NCBI GenBank assembly: GCA_027575765.1 | Contig: JANBPT010000177.1 | Span: forward strand, 1 to 61,199 | Length of the DNA stretch: 61,199 bases | From: Tieghemiomyces parasiticus | Lineage: Eukaryota; Kickxellomycota; Dimargaritomycetes; Dimargaritales; Dimargaritaceae | Direction of reading: 5' to 3' | In this document: piece by piece, positions 43,799 through 54,578 of the stretch | Layout: the number at the start of each line of letters is the position of its first letter | How positions within the stretch are numbered: position 1 is the first letter of the stretch | Made by a program: the position numbers and the translations under genes | The notes under the pieces: model-generated | What the model was told of the DNA's origin: nothing | What the model saw: only the letters and a program-made list of their open reading frames with translations | Database searches by the model: none

Positions 43799-44818
43799 AT
43801 GCGCATCAATTGCATTGCCATCATTGGCAAACAGGTATGCTACGTGCACCACGGGCAACCGCACCGTGGCGGATAGGCTCCTAGCCCGACGCCTCATAAG
43901 ATGGGCTGGCTAGGCTGCCCCACAGCACTCCAATACACCGACTGAGGCCTCCAACCCCGCCCGAACGAGTATCGCACTGACCACTTGAATGTCATGTTTA
44001 TCCCTCACCCCGCAGAACAACCCGCTCTACATCCGCAACCTGGACGGCACTGACGATGACCTCAAGTACCACTACATTGCCCACACATCCTGCGACGTCA
44101 TTGACGAGAAGCGTAAGGCCCCGAGGTGACTTCGACCAACCTATTTGTAGTAGAACTTGCCGGCGACATTAGAATGCCAGAGCTATGCCAGAAAAACTAA
44201 CGAGCTGCATGCGACGTTCACTCCTGACCGGCTTCCATACACACATGTCCTACGGTCCAGTGGCCCCGGGCGTCAAGAGCCTCGATATGTACCTCGGCCT
44301 TTTACAGACCGTCGGTGACCTGGCTGTGTAAGTTATGAATATCTGATTTATTGATTGCGACAGGCAAGTGGACCCCGAACCTTGGACAATCGACCCAGCC
44401 CAGTCCTACGATACCCTTGCTAACTTTCCCCCCCTCTAACCTTGAATTCCTGGGATCTTAACCAGTTACGGCTACGTGACCAATACCCGTATCAAGGTCG
44501 TAGTTGTCATCACCATCCCGGAGACCATCGTCAAGGATATTGAAATGCGCGGTGTAAGTTATCATACCTGGTCTCTCTCGGAATCACGTACCACTTTTGG
44601 AACTCCGGATTCGTCTCCGGGTCACCCGATTGATTTTTCGACTAACCGACGCCAATTGCTGTGCACACCTGGTCACGCCGCTGCAGATTCTCCGCGAGAT
44701 CCACGCCGCCTACATTGCGCTCGCCTCTAACCCCTTCTACGAGATTGACAACACCAAACCCTTGGCTAGCCGCAACTTTGACAGTTTTATTGAGGTCATT
44801 GGCAAGCGAGACTACTAA
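43799..44818 (+). CDS. TRAPP complex subunit, TRAPPC2L-like (Tca17 type)
   Basis: Five exons: 43799-43834, 44016-44112, 44261-44327, 44466-44553 and 44687-44818, giving 139 residues, the usual size of TRAPPC2L (about 140). Introns of 133-181 bp all use GTAAG/GTATG donors and CAG acceptors. TRAPP complexes are Golgi/endosome tethering factors and Rab exchange factors; the sedlin-fold subunit TRAPPC2L/Tca17 helps assemble TRAPPII. The product starts MRINCIAIIGKQNNPLYIRN, has HYIAHTSCDVIDEK, then YLGLLQTVGDLAVYGYVTN, and ends with an ILREIHAAYI helix followed by NPFY, all family hallmarks. The first coding exon is only 36 nt. Its stop codon is 33 bp from the stop of the convergent NIF3-like gene, so the 3' UTRs must overlap. 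Confidence 0.92.
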
Positions 44819-44851
44819 ACGCCATGGTCGCATACCCTCGGTCCGGAAAAT

Positions 44852-46182
44852 CTAGGCCTGTTCCAGAGGATCGCGGTCGACCTGGCTGCAACGCACATCG
44901 TAGGCCGCCCCGGCCTTCTTGAACTCATCCAACAAGTATGGCTTGATCACCTGGCTCAGAAAGCCTCGCTCGGTGTTGGTGTGTTCACCTGACGGACGTT
45001 GGTCATCGAGGAGGCGAAATAAATGACAGTCCATTGGTTAGTAAATTGTACAATAAACCGCATTGAAGACATGGGGGTAGGATATGGCCACACCTTGTGG
45101 TATTAGCAAGTAGTTCCGATATCATGGTGGCTCCAAAAGTGGTGGATAGCTTACAGAGAATCACACTGGTCTGATCTTCGATAGCGGCCAGCACCTCATG
45201 GTGGGACATCTCACCCGTAAGGAAGAGGTCGGCCTTGGATTTGGTCAGCACGGAGGCCCCTATATTAAGCATAGGGTATAGCCAAGTAGGTTGGTGAGGT
45301 AGTTAATAAGGGTAAGTTAAAGTGACCAGCATCACAGGCCAGAAAAGTCGAGGCAGGCTCTATGACAGTCGAACGGCTGCCGACCTATGAACTGGAATAT
45401 GCCCTAGCTTACCAGAACCAGCGCAGATGGCCACCGTGCGGATGCCTTCGTGGTCTGAACCGTTTTCATGGTACTTGATGGCCTTGGCCACGCGCACTGA
45501 GGAGTTAGGAGGTGGCGGGGCAGATCGGTAAGCGTAAGCATAAGTACCTCATTACGTACAGGCTATCGCTCGTGGATCAGCTATGACGCCGCCAAAGTGA
45601 TGCGTCGTTATTGATAGCGTGGTGAAATGAGGGCGGGTCTGACCTACCGTACTGAAGGCCCAGGTTGGCCTTCAGGTTCGCAACGAGCGTGGAGAGCGCC
45701 TCGGGTTGGCTCAAGGTAACGAGTCGGCCCGTGCCATGGACATGTCCGTCATCACACGGCTGGGCCGCACCCTGAATTGGGTCGATGGTCTCGGTCTTCG
45801 CCACGAGACTCCCAAGATTCCCGGCGAGCCAGTCGGCATTGCCGATGGCGGCCTGGTTATCCCAGGCGGTGTGTGGGGAGTACACGGAGATACCCCGGGC
45901 CGCGCAGTTGAGGAGGATGGCTTGTTTAGGGTCGGCCAAAGTGAGCTGTTTGAGCCCACGGAAGATGGGCGGATGGTACGCGACGATAGCACCGATACGC
46001 GGGTCAGAGGCAGCCTCGTGATATACGGCCGTGGTCAGGTCAATAGTGAGGAGCACCCGGTCAGCCTCAACCCGCTCATGAGGGGCCTCGAGGAGGATGC
46101 CCACGTTGTCCCAGCTTCTGCTTGCGAGGACCGTGGGGAAACGGCGTTCCAAGGCCGCGACCGTGGTCTTGAAGAGGCTCAT
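44852..46182 (-). CDS. NIF3-like protein (NGG1-interacting factor 3 / DUF34 family)
   Basis: Four exons: 46182-45648, 45496-45413, 45259-45155 and 44988-44852, giving 286 residues. The family is universal, metal-binding and of uncertain function; yeast Nif3 was found as a partner of the coactivator Ngg1 and many members are mitochondrial. Visible family traits are SWDNVGIL near 23-30, AYHPPIF around His70, SPHTAWD with His104 and Asp108, and GEMSHHE with His226, His227 and Glu228, which together are the expected dinuclear metal ligands. The C-terminal half ends with an HTNTERGF motif (typical HSNTER) and a basic/acidic tail. All joins are GT/AG with in-frame fits. It is divergent from the methyltransferase gene (391 bp between ATGs) and convergent with the TRAPPC2L-like gene. 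Confidence 0.93.
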
Positions 46183-46573
46183 CGCGGAGTAGTTGGGAAA
46201 CCGAGGTTGAGGGTGGGAGTGTGGCGGAAGAAGTGATTGGGGCGGAGGGCAAGGTTCAGAATGAAGCCGGAAAGAGGCAGCAGGCGAGCGAGAGAGTCGT
46301 TACTGATTAGGAAACCGCGCTTGGCCAACGATCGAGACCCCAGGCGCCGCGTCGGAGTAGAGGAGGGTAACTGTCCCGCGAACGGCGCCGGTGACGATAC
46401 GTCGGAGCGTCATTGACTGAAAGCCGTCGTAGGGGTTAGGGATGGCCATGACTTGGCATGACCTCCTTAGCCTCGGCCCCTCTTTCTTTGAACCGAGCCT
46501 TTAGAGCTTCATTGCCCGCGCCTATTCACTACAACTCACCCCCTCATCCCTACACAGGACCTTTTCCGTTGCC
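46183..46573. promoter_or_regulatory. Bidirectional promoter region, NIF3-like / methyltransferase
   Basis: 391 bp between two divergent ATGs. The half next to the NIF3-like start is GA-rich on the plus strand and the half next to the methyltransferase start is CT-rich, so both sense strands are pyrimidine-rich upstream of the start. No TATA box stands out. Confidence 0.6.
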
Positions 46574-47956
46574 ATGGCACTGGTACCTTGGAAGTATAGC
46601 AATCCATTTGTCGATCCGCGCCAGCAGAGCCACCGAACTTTCGTCTTTGGCCCACACCAGCGTAAGTTGCAATTTTGGTTATCGTTTTCCCCACTTGTTA
46701 TTCAATTGCGAGAGAGAGTAATTGAGTTGGACCAGCTAACTAGTGGCGGTGTACCGGGGCCAGCCACGCGATACCTATAATCAGTCAAGATCCAGCAGCG
46801 CCTCGATCAGAACGTTAGCCTCGATGCCCATACGGGGAACTTAATATGGGACGGGGTAAGTATAAAAGGGTATGGGCTACCGAAATCGAGCCCCGGGTCA
46901 ACCCAGTATCCAGTCACCATTGTTATCTAACTGGCCATGATATCTGTCTTTTTTTCCCAGGCCTATATTCTGAGCAATTATTTGCACCAGCATGTTCCGC
47001 TGGCCGGTGCACGTTGCCTCGAACTGGGCTCCGGTAGTGGCCTGGTGGGTCTCACCTGCTGGCTCAAAGGTAAGCTGCATGTCCCAGCCCACGGCCCTGC
47101 CGCCATCAAACATACCGACCAGTCTACTTGTATATATATATATATATTGCGACAGCGATTCTTTTAGTGATTCTCTGAACCTCCACGTCGGCTTAAACGT
47201 GTAATATACGCCACTATGTAATCACATCCACTGCCTGATATCTAGGTGCGCATGTCGTCCTGACCGATCTAGAAGAGGCCGTGCCCCACCTTCAAGCCAA
47301 TATCGATTGGAATGTGCGGTCCGTCCGGTCGCAACGGGCCAACAACCCTGGTGCAGCCGAGCCCCAAGCCGGGCACATCCAGGCCCGGTCCTTACAATGG
47401 TAAGCTACCTCCTCAATCTGACAGGGTGCGGACATATGGCCATGTGCATGAATGCCGGATTCTGAGGTGCCTCATCTGACGGCCATATGGCTGGACTAAC
47501 ACTTATAAACCCACGTCTCATTGCTTATCCGTCCACTTCCAGGGACGACCCGTCACATGCTTTAAAAGATAGTAGTTTCGACTTCATTGTGGGTTCCGAA
47601 ATCCTCTATTTACCCCAGTACCACCGTGACCTCGTCACCCTATTGCGACGACTAGCGCGGCCTACAGCCTATATTTATCTGGTTTACAAACCGCGCGGGT
47701 TCGGCGAGGAGGCATTCTTTGCGCGGGCGACTCGTGCCGGCTTCGCGACAGAACAAGTAAGTAGAGAGGACAAAACAAAACAGCGCAGTGCTATGAACAG
47801 ACGCCATCACGCCATCGGGCGACTTTGACTAACCACTGGCTACCGCTGCCCTGCATGGTCAACCCGTTAAAGCTCAACGCTGCTTATATTCCAGAGGATT
47901 TTCAACACAGTGGCTACCAGCTTTGGTCCCTCAAGTTTGCCGAGAATGCTCAATAA
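46574..47956 (+). CDS. METTL21-type (family 16) protein lysine methyltransferase
   Basis: Six exons: 46574-46661, 46785-46855, 46961-47069, 47246-47399, 47543-47756 and 47897-47956, giving 231 residues. Seven-beta-strand SAM-dependent methyltransferases of this group trimethylate lysines in chaperones, elongation factors or VCP. The product shows a WDGAYILSNYL lead-in, the SAM-binding LELGSGSGLVGL (73-84), VVLTDLEEAVPHL with the ribose-binding acidic residue (93-105), and SEILYLPQY (159-167), whose E-x-x-Y fits the (D/E)XX(Y/F) signature of family 16. The last acceptor is ambiguous: the CAGAG at 47892-47896 offers two AGs, and the second was chosen because it yields QDFQHSGYQLWSLKF, a normal C-terminal strand. 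The substrate is unknown. Its stop lies 140 bp from the convergent SCAP stop. Confidence 0.9.
47131..47147. repeat. AT microsatellite in methyltransferase intron 3
   Basis: About 17 bp of alternating T and A inside intron 47070-47245. It has no effect on the reading frame. Confidence 0.8.
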
Positions 47957-48096
47957 CATATATTCAAGTCTCTCCAATGTGAAATGCCAAGAGTGTTTAT
48001 AAAATACAGAGCAATCATCTAAAAGCGGTCCGGTAGACGATAGAGAGGGCACGGGGCCGAGAGGCGCCGGCCTAGCTCCAGTGATAAAGAGGTGGT

Positions 48097-51000
48097 CTAT
48101 TGCCCGATATCAACAGGCAGGCAGCGTACAAGGTTACCAATCCCTATCAAAACCACAAACGACTGCGGGCCCCTAGGGTTCCCTGGCTCCGCAACGGCCG
48201 GGCTCCCGATGATACTCAGCTGGTGGATACTGGTAAAGGGCAGTTGCGGGTCGCCGAGTACCTTTACATACGGAGTTGGTCGGGCCGAAGTTGCGACTCG
48301 TGACATCTGAAGTACGGGCCCAGTGGCCGCCGGTGGGAGGACGGTCGAAACGGCCTCGGGGATTGGGCCGGCAGGATCCTCGGCTGTGGGGGCCACAGTT
48401 CGTGAAGGTCCAGCGGTAGGGCTCAGCGGCTGCATCTCGACTGTGTCGCCTTCCCCTGACCCGACGCGAGACCACCCGCCAGGCAGTCCGCGGGAGGTGG
48501 GTGACGGCGTACCTGGACGGTGTGACGGACCACTGTCACACGATTCGAGATTGCCCAAGGTGTCGGCCAAGGGTGGGCCACCCGGTGTCACACGTCGCTT
48601 GCGGCTACCGATACTCGACACGGTACCGACGTATGCGGTACTCGACGGGAGAGTGGCGGCGCCAGTGGCCTGCGGTGCCGCACCGAACCAAGGCGTACCG
48701 GCTAGAAGTTCTCCAAGGGATGAGGTGGCGGTCCGGGTCGTAGATGCCAGCGGAAATCGACAGACGGCGTAGCTATGGTCGAGCTGTTGGCGCATTTTAT
48801 CATCGTCGCTCAAACGCAGATCAACAAGGTTTAGCAGCCAGAGCGACCAGGTCAGCCTGGCGGAGGCCGGGTCGTTAGAATCCGGTGTGGTGGACGGAGC
48901 TGGGGGAGCTGTCGCAGGTGACCGGCCAGCAGCGGTCCCGTTATCGACGGAGTGAGTGGCTAACGGGTCCGGGGTGGCTGACGCGGGGTCCACAGCGGGT
49001 GAATGGCAAACGCCGACCAGCCAGTTACCCCAGTGGGCCACCGTCGTAGACCCAGGCTGGCTCACCGTGACCAGATGTAGTGCGGAAAGCCCTAGTGGAG
49101 CACCACTCGCCACCGTAGCGGCGAGTGACAGTGGCAGCCGGCCGGCCATCATCTCGCGGTGCCAGCTTTTTCGCCGGTACGTATGTGGGGGCGGAGAAGG
49201 AGCTGTCGGGGAGTCGGGTGGCGCAGTGGTCTGCCGTGGCGATTTGGGTGGGGCGCTGGTAAGGGTGGCTGGAATTGCCGCGGGTACGGCTGCCAGCGAG
49301 GCTAGTGCACCACCATCGGTGGTCCCAGTGGTTTGGTCTCCGCTGGCCGTCGTGAAGGACAGGATTGGACTCAAATCAAGGCTTCGGGAAGATGCATGAT
49401 CGGGACCCGTCGGCTGGAACGTGGCTGAGGAGCTTGGGGATGGGGGTCGCTGATAGTACTCCTCCCGGGTGATTTGCCACACATGGGCTGTCGAGTCGTC
49501 GCCCGCACTGACCACAAAGAGCCGGGTGACGTTTCGCAGACCGTTGAGCTCAGGATAGACCAGAAGCCGGCGCACTGCGGCTGTGTGGTGTGGAGAACCT
49601 AGGACCGCCACGTGCCCATCGGCTCCTGGCGTGGTCGACGGCAAGGCGAAAGGGGCCGGGAACGGCGAGGTGGCAGTCGGATAGGGCAGGCTAGAAGGAC
49701 CTGTGCTGGCCGTGCCGGAGAGGGAAGCAGGAGGCCAAGCGAAGGTATTTAGATCCGGAAGGTTGGGGCTGCCCGGCCGGGAACCACCCCGACTGAGTGC
49801 TGTCACGTGGTAAGCCGTAGCAAGGTTCCAAATGTGCACGGCGCCGCTGCGATGGCCCGTGATGAGCAAATCCGGACAGGTCGGGGTGAGTGTCAGAGCC
49901 GTCACGGAATCCCGCTGAACATCCAAAGAATAGAGAGCCGACAAGGTGGCGGGGAGGCCGGGCGTCTGGGCCAGGTAAAGCACGTGGATCCCGCCGGCGA
50001 GATCTGCGCACACTGAGTAGTTGGCGCTGGCCCACACCTGGGCGCAAGGGGCAGACGGTAGTCGGGCCTCGGCCATCCGTTGCACGTTACATGCCACTTC
50101 ATCAATCACGTAGAACTCAAGAGAGCCGTTGGCACGGCCGACGGCCAGGACAGGCGTCGACGTCAACGGTTTCCGCATGGCCGGGGCCGACGGGGGTTCG
50201 CTATGCAGCTCCCACCGATCATTGGCGCCGACGTTGTGCAGGAGGGCGAGACACGTCACCGGCCCCAGGGTATGAGCAACATCCGCCGTAGGTACCGAAA
50301 AGAAGGTGCCTTCCACATTAGTCGTGGTGGAGCTCTCAGCAGAGGCCGCCCAAAGATATACCTTGAGTCCATCGAGGGTGAGCGCGCCCCAACGCCGACT
50401 GTAGTCGGTAGCGAAACGCGGGTCGGACCGTCGGTGAGTTAGATCTGCCGGTAAACCGGCCAGGAGCGACGGCGGGGTGGCCATGCGGTCCGCCTCGGCC
50501 ACGGTCCGCCAGCGGCTAAACACGGGACCTCCAGAGACGTAGCCAGCCAGGTCGCGCATGGTCTGCAGCGCACAGATACCGTCCTGGCTGATCGTCAGTA
50601 CGTGGTGTCGACCCCAGGGGCGCAGGGCACGGAGGTCCGTCAGGAACCCCGGGTTAAGATCGACGGCCCCGGCGTGGTCGATCCGGACGTCCGGGCCATG
50701 GCTCGCGGTTGCTAGGCCCACGGGAGCCAGTAGGCGCCAGAGTGGATGCGGTGTGGGTCGGTATCCCCGGCCTCGGATGATCCCGCGGACCGCCAGGACG
50801 ACCAGAACCATGGCGACAGCCGCCCAGATGACAACAAGCCAATAAGGAAGCGACCAGCGCCGTATGAGTGCCGGCAGGCCAGCGGCGACTACGTCGATTA
50901 CTAGGGCGAGAGGACGTAGGATGAGGCCCCAGCGGCCCAGAGAGGCCGTGGTCCACAGCGCGTGCGCCTCGCCGCCGCGGGACCCGACAGCAGCGGCCGC

Positions 51001-53046
51001 GGGCAGGGCCTGGAGGTAAGCCCGGTGGGTTGGGTACGAGAGCAAGTAACGGACTACCAGCCGACGACTCACCTCGATGGAGTGGAATCCAGCCATGACC
51101 TGACCCAGGATCTGGGCCGAATCCCGCAACAGGAGATTGGAGATGAAGGCGTTCTCCTGGGCGGGGAAAATAATGTTGACCGCATGGGAAGTGTGATCGT
51201 AGAGGTAGTAGAGTAACCCCACGAAGGCCACCAACAGGAAGATGCTATAGGCCCGCTGTCGCATCCAGAGGCGGTGCAGGTGGCGAAACACAATAGCCGG
51301 GGCTCGCAGTAACATGGCACTAAAGGACTTGTCGTAGGGGCGGCCACGGAAACCTGAGGACGAAGTCGAGGATGACGAAGCGGCAGCCAGGGTGTGCGGA
51401 TGGGTCGGATCGGCTGTGCTGGCGTGCTCGCCACCGGAGTGGCTCTGTCGGCGACGGTGATAAAGATCGGACAGTTCCAATCGACGGATATCGATAGACA
51501 AGACCGTGATGAAAAAGGTGACCTGGAAGACGAAGTCGACAATGATGGACAGGATCAGGAATATGCAAAACTCGCGGACAATTTCGGTGCTCAGACCCAC
51601 GCCCAGGGTCAGGCCGGCCACCTCAGCCAGGAGGCGGAACAGCATTGTGGGGCCCACATGCGAGAGGCCCAGGCCAATCCGTTCCCGCACGGGTAGGTCG
51701 AACGGCAGTTGGACCACACTCTGAGTGATAGCATGGACGTTCTCCACGCCCACGATGATTACGAAGAATGGTAGAATTTCCCAGGGTAGTAGCGGGTGTG
51801 CGCGACTGACGGAGGTGCAGATGGTTAAGGCCAGAAACATGGAGCACACCAGCATCAGAGTGGTGGCGATGCCCAACCAGATTTTTGACTTGACCAAGTC
51901 GAGCCGATAGAAGGTGTAGTAAATATAAGCGAAAAGGCCGAGGCAGCCCACCGCTAGGAAGTAGTGTTCCACAGCAAACTTGCTATAGTCGGTCTGAAAT
52001 AGCGCCCGGACAGTCCGGTCCCGCGGATCGAGGTGTAAGGTGGCCGGTGGCAGGGTTGGGCACTTAAACGCATCGTCGGAGCCGGTGCAGTTCAACGGCA
52101 CGGCGTCTAGGCGGGCCACAACGTGGTGGATGAGCGTCTGCAAGACGGCCCGCGCCGGGACGGAATGAGACCACGTCTCTACGGCCGCCACCGCAAGGTG
52201 GAACCCTTCGACGGTGACCGGGATAGGTAACGGTGAAGATACGGTGTCAATGGCAGGGCAGCCCGGATGGCCGTCAGTGCAGGACGTCGCGGCGGTGGGA
52301 TCATTGCCGCCCAGCCGCAGGTTCTCCCACAGCATCTCCGGTGGGGCGTGTACGCCACGGGCGGATACTAGATCGGCCGACCGCCGGCGGACTGTGGCCG
52401 CGAGATCCGGGTCCTCCATAAGCTGCTGCTGGTTGTAGTCCCAGTACACGGCTGGAGACAGGACCAGGCACCGGGCCTCGGGGGTTGTCCGATAGCAGAT
52501 ATCGGACAGCCGGAATACGGGGGAATCCAAAGGGTGCGGTAATTGGGGTTCATAAGGTACTGGGGCCTTATCTAGGTCACTGTCGCGGCTCAGCGCTTCG
52601 ACCTCGGCCAGGCTGACTTCGCAGGTCTCGAGCAGGTGCTGAAAGCGTAGTAGGTAACTCAGAGAGGACCGGGTGAGGGAGTAAAGTGTGTCCCGGGAGG
52701 TTGGCACCCGCGCACCGCCGTCGCCCTCGGCACTTGTGTTAACTGCGGCCAGGCTCGGGGCCAGCTTAACGGTCTGCCATAGTAACATAGGCTCCGCGTT
52801 GGCCCGAGCGAAAAAGTTGGCGTCACGCAGATAGGAGCTTATGGGTGTGAAGGTGTACGGGATCTCGCGGCGGACCCAGGCGGTGTGGACGAGGTGGAAG
52901 AACGGGGGCAGGATCAGCACAGCAATACACGCCACGGTCAGCAAGAGCATCGACGCCTGGTAGGTCGCGAAGAAGCGACCGTGGCGGTAAAAGTACCGCT
53001 GCCACACGGTCTGGGGTGTGCCATGGGCGGCGGCCGAGGAGCGCAT
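48097..53046 (-). CDS. SREBP cleavage-activating protein (SCAP), sterol-sensing domain plus WD repeats
   Basis: Intronless, 1649 residues (human SCAP 1279, fission yeast Scp1 1085). SCAP holds SREBP in the ER and escorts it in COPII vesicles to the Golgi when sterol is low. Helix 1 is at about 32-52, followed by a roughly 300-residue lumenal loop 1 with several Cys. The sterol-sensing domain spans about 361-520: YYTFYRLDLVKSK (376-388), IIVGVENVHAITQSVV (430-445), REFCIF and VDFVFQ with Asp504, the residue equivalent to one needed for sterol response in animals. LELSDL (523-528) replaces the COPII-binding MELADL. Two more helices are near 600-616 and 734-756. The cytosolic part has WD-like repeats (TGHRSGAVHIWNL, SAGDDSTAHVWQI) split by long Pro/Thr/Ser-rich inserts, which account for the extra length. 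No SREBP gene is visible in the window. Confidence 0.95.
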   Translation of the reverse strand: MRSSAAAHGTPQTVWQRYFYRHGRFFATYQASMLLLTVACIAVLILPPFFHLVHTAWVRREIPYTFTPISSYLRDANFFARANAEPMLLWQTVKLAPSLAAVNTSAEGDGGARVPTSRDTLYSLTRSSLSYLLRFQHLLETCEVSLAEVEALSRDSDLDKAPVPYEPQLPHPLDSPVFRLSDICYRTTPEARCLVLSPAVYWDYNQQQLMEDPDLAATVRRRSADLVSARGVHAPPEMLWENLRLGGNDPTAATSCTDGHPGCPAIDTVSSPLPIPVTVEGFHLAVAAVETWSHSVPARAVLQTLIHHVVARLDAVPLNCTGSDDAFKCPTLPPATLHLDPRDRTVRALFQTDYSKFAVEHYFLAVGCLGLFAYIYYTFYRLDLVKSKIWLGIATTLMLVCSMFLALTICTSVSRAHPLLPWEILPFFVIIVGVENVHAITQSVVQLPFDLPVRERIGLGLSHVGPTMLFRLLAEVAGLTLGVGLSTEIVREFCIFLILSIIVDFVFQVTFFITVLSIDIRRLELSDLYHRRRQSHSGGEHASTADPTHPHTLAAASSSSTSSSGFRGRPYDKSFSAMLLRAPAIVFRHLHRLWMRQRAYSIFLLVAFVGLLYYLYDHTSHAVNIIFPAQENAFISNLLLRDSAQILGQVMAGFHSIEVSRRLVVRYLLSYPTHRAYLQALPAAAAVGSRGGEAHALWTTASLGRWGLILRPLALVIDVVAAGLPALIRRWSLPYWLVVIWAAVAMVLVVLAVRGIIRGRGYRPTPHPLWRLLAPVGLATASHGPDVRIDHAGAVDLNPGFLTDLRALRPWGRHHVLTISQDGICALQTMRDLAGYVSGGPVFSRWRTVAEADRMATPPSLLAGLPADLTHRRSDPRFATDYSRRWGALTLDGLKVYLWAASAESSTTTNVEGTFFSVPTADVAHTLGPVTCLALLHNVGANDRWELHSEPPSAPAMRKPLTSTPVLAVGRANGSLEFYVIDEVACNVQRMAEARLPSAPCAQVWASANYSVCADLAGGIHVLYLAQTPGLPATLSALYSLDVQRDSVTALTLTPTCPDLLITGHRSGAVHIWNLATAYHVTALSRGGSRPGSPNLPDLNTFAWPPASLSGTASTGPSSLPYPTATSPFPAPFALPSTTPGADGHVAVLGSPHHTAAVRRLLVYPELNGLRNVTRLFVVSAGDDSTAHVWQITREEYYQRPPSPSSSATFQPTGPDHASSRSLDLSPILSFTTASGDQTTGTTDGGALASLAAVPAAIPATLTSAPPKSPRQTTAPPDSPTAPSPPPHTYRRKSWHREMMAGRLPLSLAATVASGAPLGLSALHLVTVSQPGSTTVAHWGNWLVGVCHSPAVDPASATPDPLATHSVDNGTAAGRSPATAPPAPSTTPDSNDPASARLTWSLWLLNLVDLRLSDDDKMRQQLDHSYAVCRFPLASTTRTATSSLGELLAGTPWFGAAPQATGAATLPSSTAYVGTVSSIGSRKRRVTPGGPPLADTLGNLESCDSGPSHRPGTPSPTSRGLPGGWSRVGSGEGDTVEMQPLSPTAGPSRTVAPTAEDPAGPIPEAVSTVLPPAATGPVLQMSRVATSARPTPYVKVLGDPQLPFTSIHQLSIIGSPAVAEPGNPRGPQSFVVLIGIGNLVRCLPVDIGQ

Positions 53047-54578
53047 GGACGGGCAAAGGAAAAGGGACGGCGTGAGTGTTGATGGTTGGTATATGTGGGG
53101 TAGGGTGGCTTAGCGTGCGAATGACGTGTGGGTGGGGAGAAAGGAAAGTGGCGAAGGATAAATACTAAGGCTAGTGCGTCCCCGGTACCGAAAGTTTGAC
53201 TGCAAATGTGGGGGATTAGAGGTGCAAAGAAGTCGAGAGGAATGGATCCCAAATTTGGACAAGTAACCGACCCGGGGCGAATAGCAGTAGTCGGCGCCGG
53301 GAGAAAGGGGGGTCTGGAGGCTCGAAATAGACGAAGGAGGAGGGGGGCAGCGGGGGTAGTAAGAGGTGTGTGTCAGGAACGTTCGAGCTGGGGAAAGACA
53401 CTACTGATGACAGGCCAGCAGATGGCTGGGGGCGGTAAAGTGGTTGTGTGTGGCTGGGGTTTGTCCCACGGCAATGGACCCCGCCGCGGCCGTAGTGATG
53501 GTGTGTAAGTGGCGATTTGCTTTAAGCGGGAGTGGTTGGGACTATGGATATCAGAACAAGGTGGTGCGGGGAGTAGGTAGAGGCTACACGGCACAGCTCA
53601 CAGGACCCCTACAGTGCCAGACAGTTCTCCCTGCGGTGCGGAATGAAGAGGGTAAACTGCGATCACTACGGAAGGTGGTCCGAATAGAGGCGGATGGGTG
53701 GTGCTGTCAGTCAGCCCACTACTGGATAGTGAAGGTCTTGTTTGGTGGGAAGCTGGAGGTGACCCTCTGTCCCCTCTATCCCGCTAGGGCGACACAGTGA
53801 GCTATTGAATGGAGAGGAGGGCAAGCTGGTCCTAATGAACCATCTAAAAATTAGGCACCAATGGTTAAGGAGGGAATCGCCTGGAGTCTGGGTGGATACT
53901 TAGCGGTGTTGACTTCACTTAATACGAGCGACTGATGGTTCCTGGCTTGGCCTGCCAGTCGAATTGGAAAGCCGGTGATGGTGAAGCGTAGCTTGTCGGC
54001 AGCCGCCCAATATTCCGGTCGAGTGTGGTAAAATTAATCAATTGGCCCCGACAATGACCTATAGGTCCGCGCACTTCGACATTTTATTCAGGGCCTACCC
54101 AATAAGACCTACTTAGCTTGCCTACAGAACCACCAGGGCAATACTACCCCGTCGTCTTGTACACTCCGCGACGGTACGGTCGATCTTTGTGGGGTAAGGA
54201 ATAAAACACCCATCAGCCATTGGCTGTGAGGGAGTGTGACGATGAGAGGGGGGTTAGCAGTTCTACTCGATGAATAGATCGAATTGTGTTGGCGATGGGA
54301 GGGCGAAGGGGTCGCCTGTGCGCTCATGGCTACATTTTTCCAACCCCAGCGAATGGGCCTCTTGGGAAGTTGAGGTAAAGTGCCACTTCTTCAAATCAGG
54401 AGTATGGGGGTGGTGATATCAGAATCACCGCACCCTTGCCAGAACCATGTATATGATTTTAATCAACACCAATCATAGTAGGCTCTGTTAGACAGCCCAA
54501 TCACTCCGAAATTCCATAGCAGTCATACTTTATAGTTATGCTGACTCTGCCTTGCGAACCTGACTTTGTCATCGCCCA
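53047..54578. other. SCAP upstream region and NAT9-like 3' flank
   Basis: The first about 550 bp are GA-rich on the plus strand (pyrimidine-rich in the SCAP sense), forming a leader like that of CSL. Plus-strand reading frames at 53,206-53,508 and 53,444-53,800 are antisense to this biased stretch and have no family match. Nothing else is recognised up to the NAT9-like stop codon. Confidence 0.5.
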
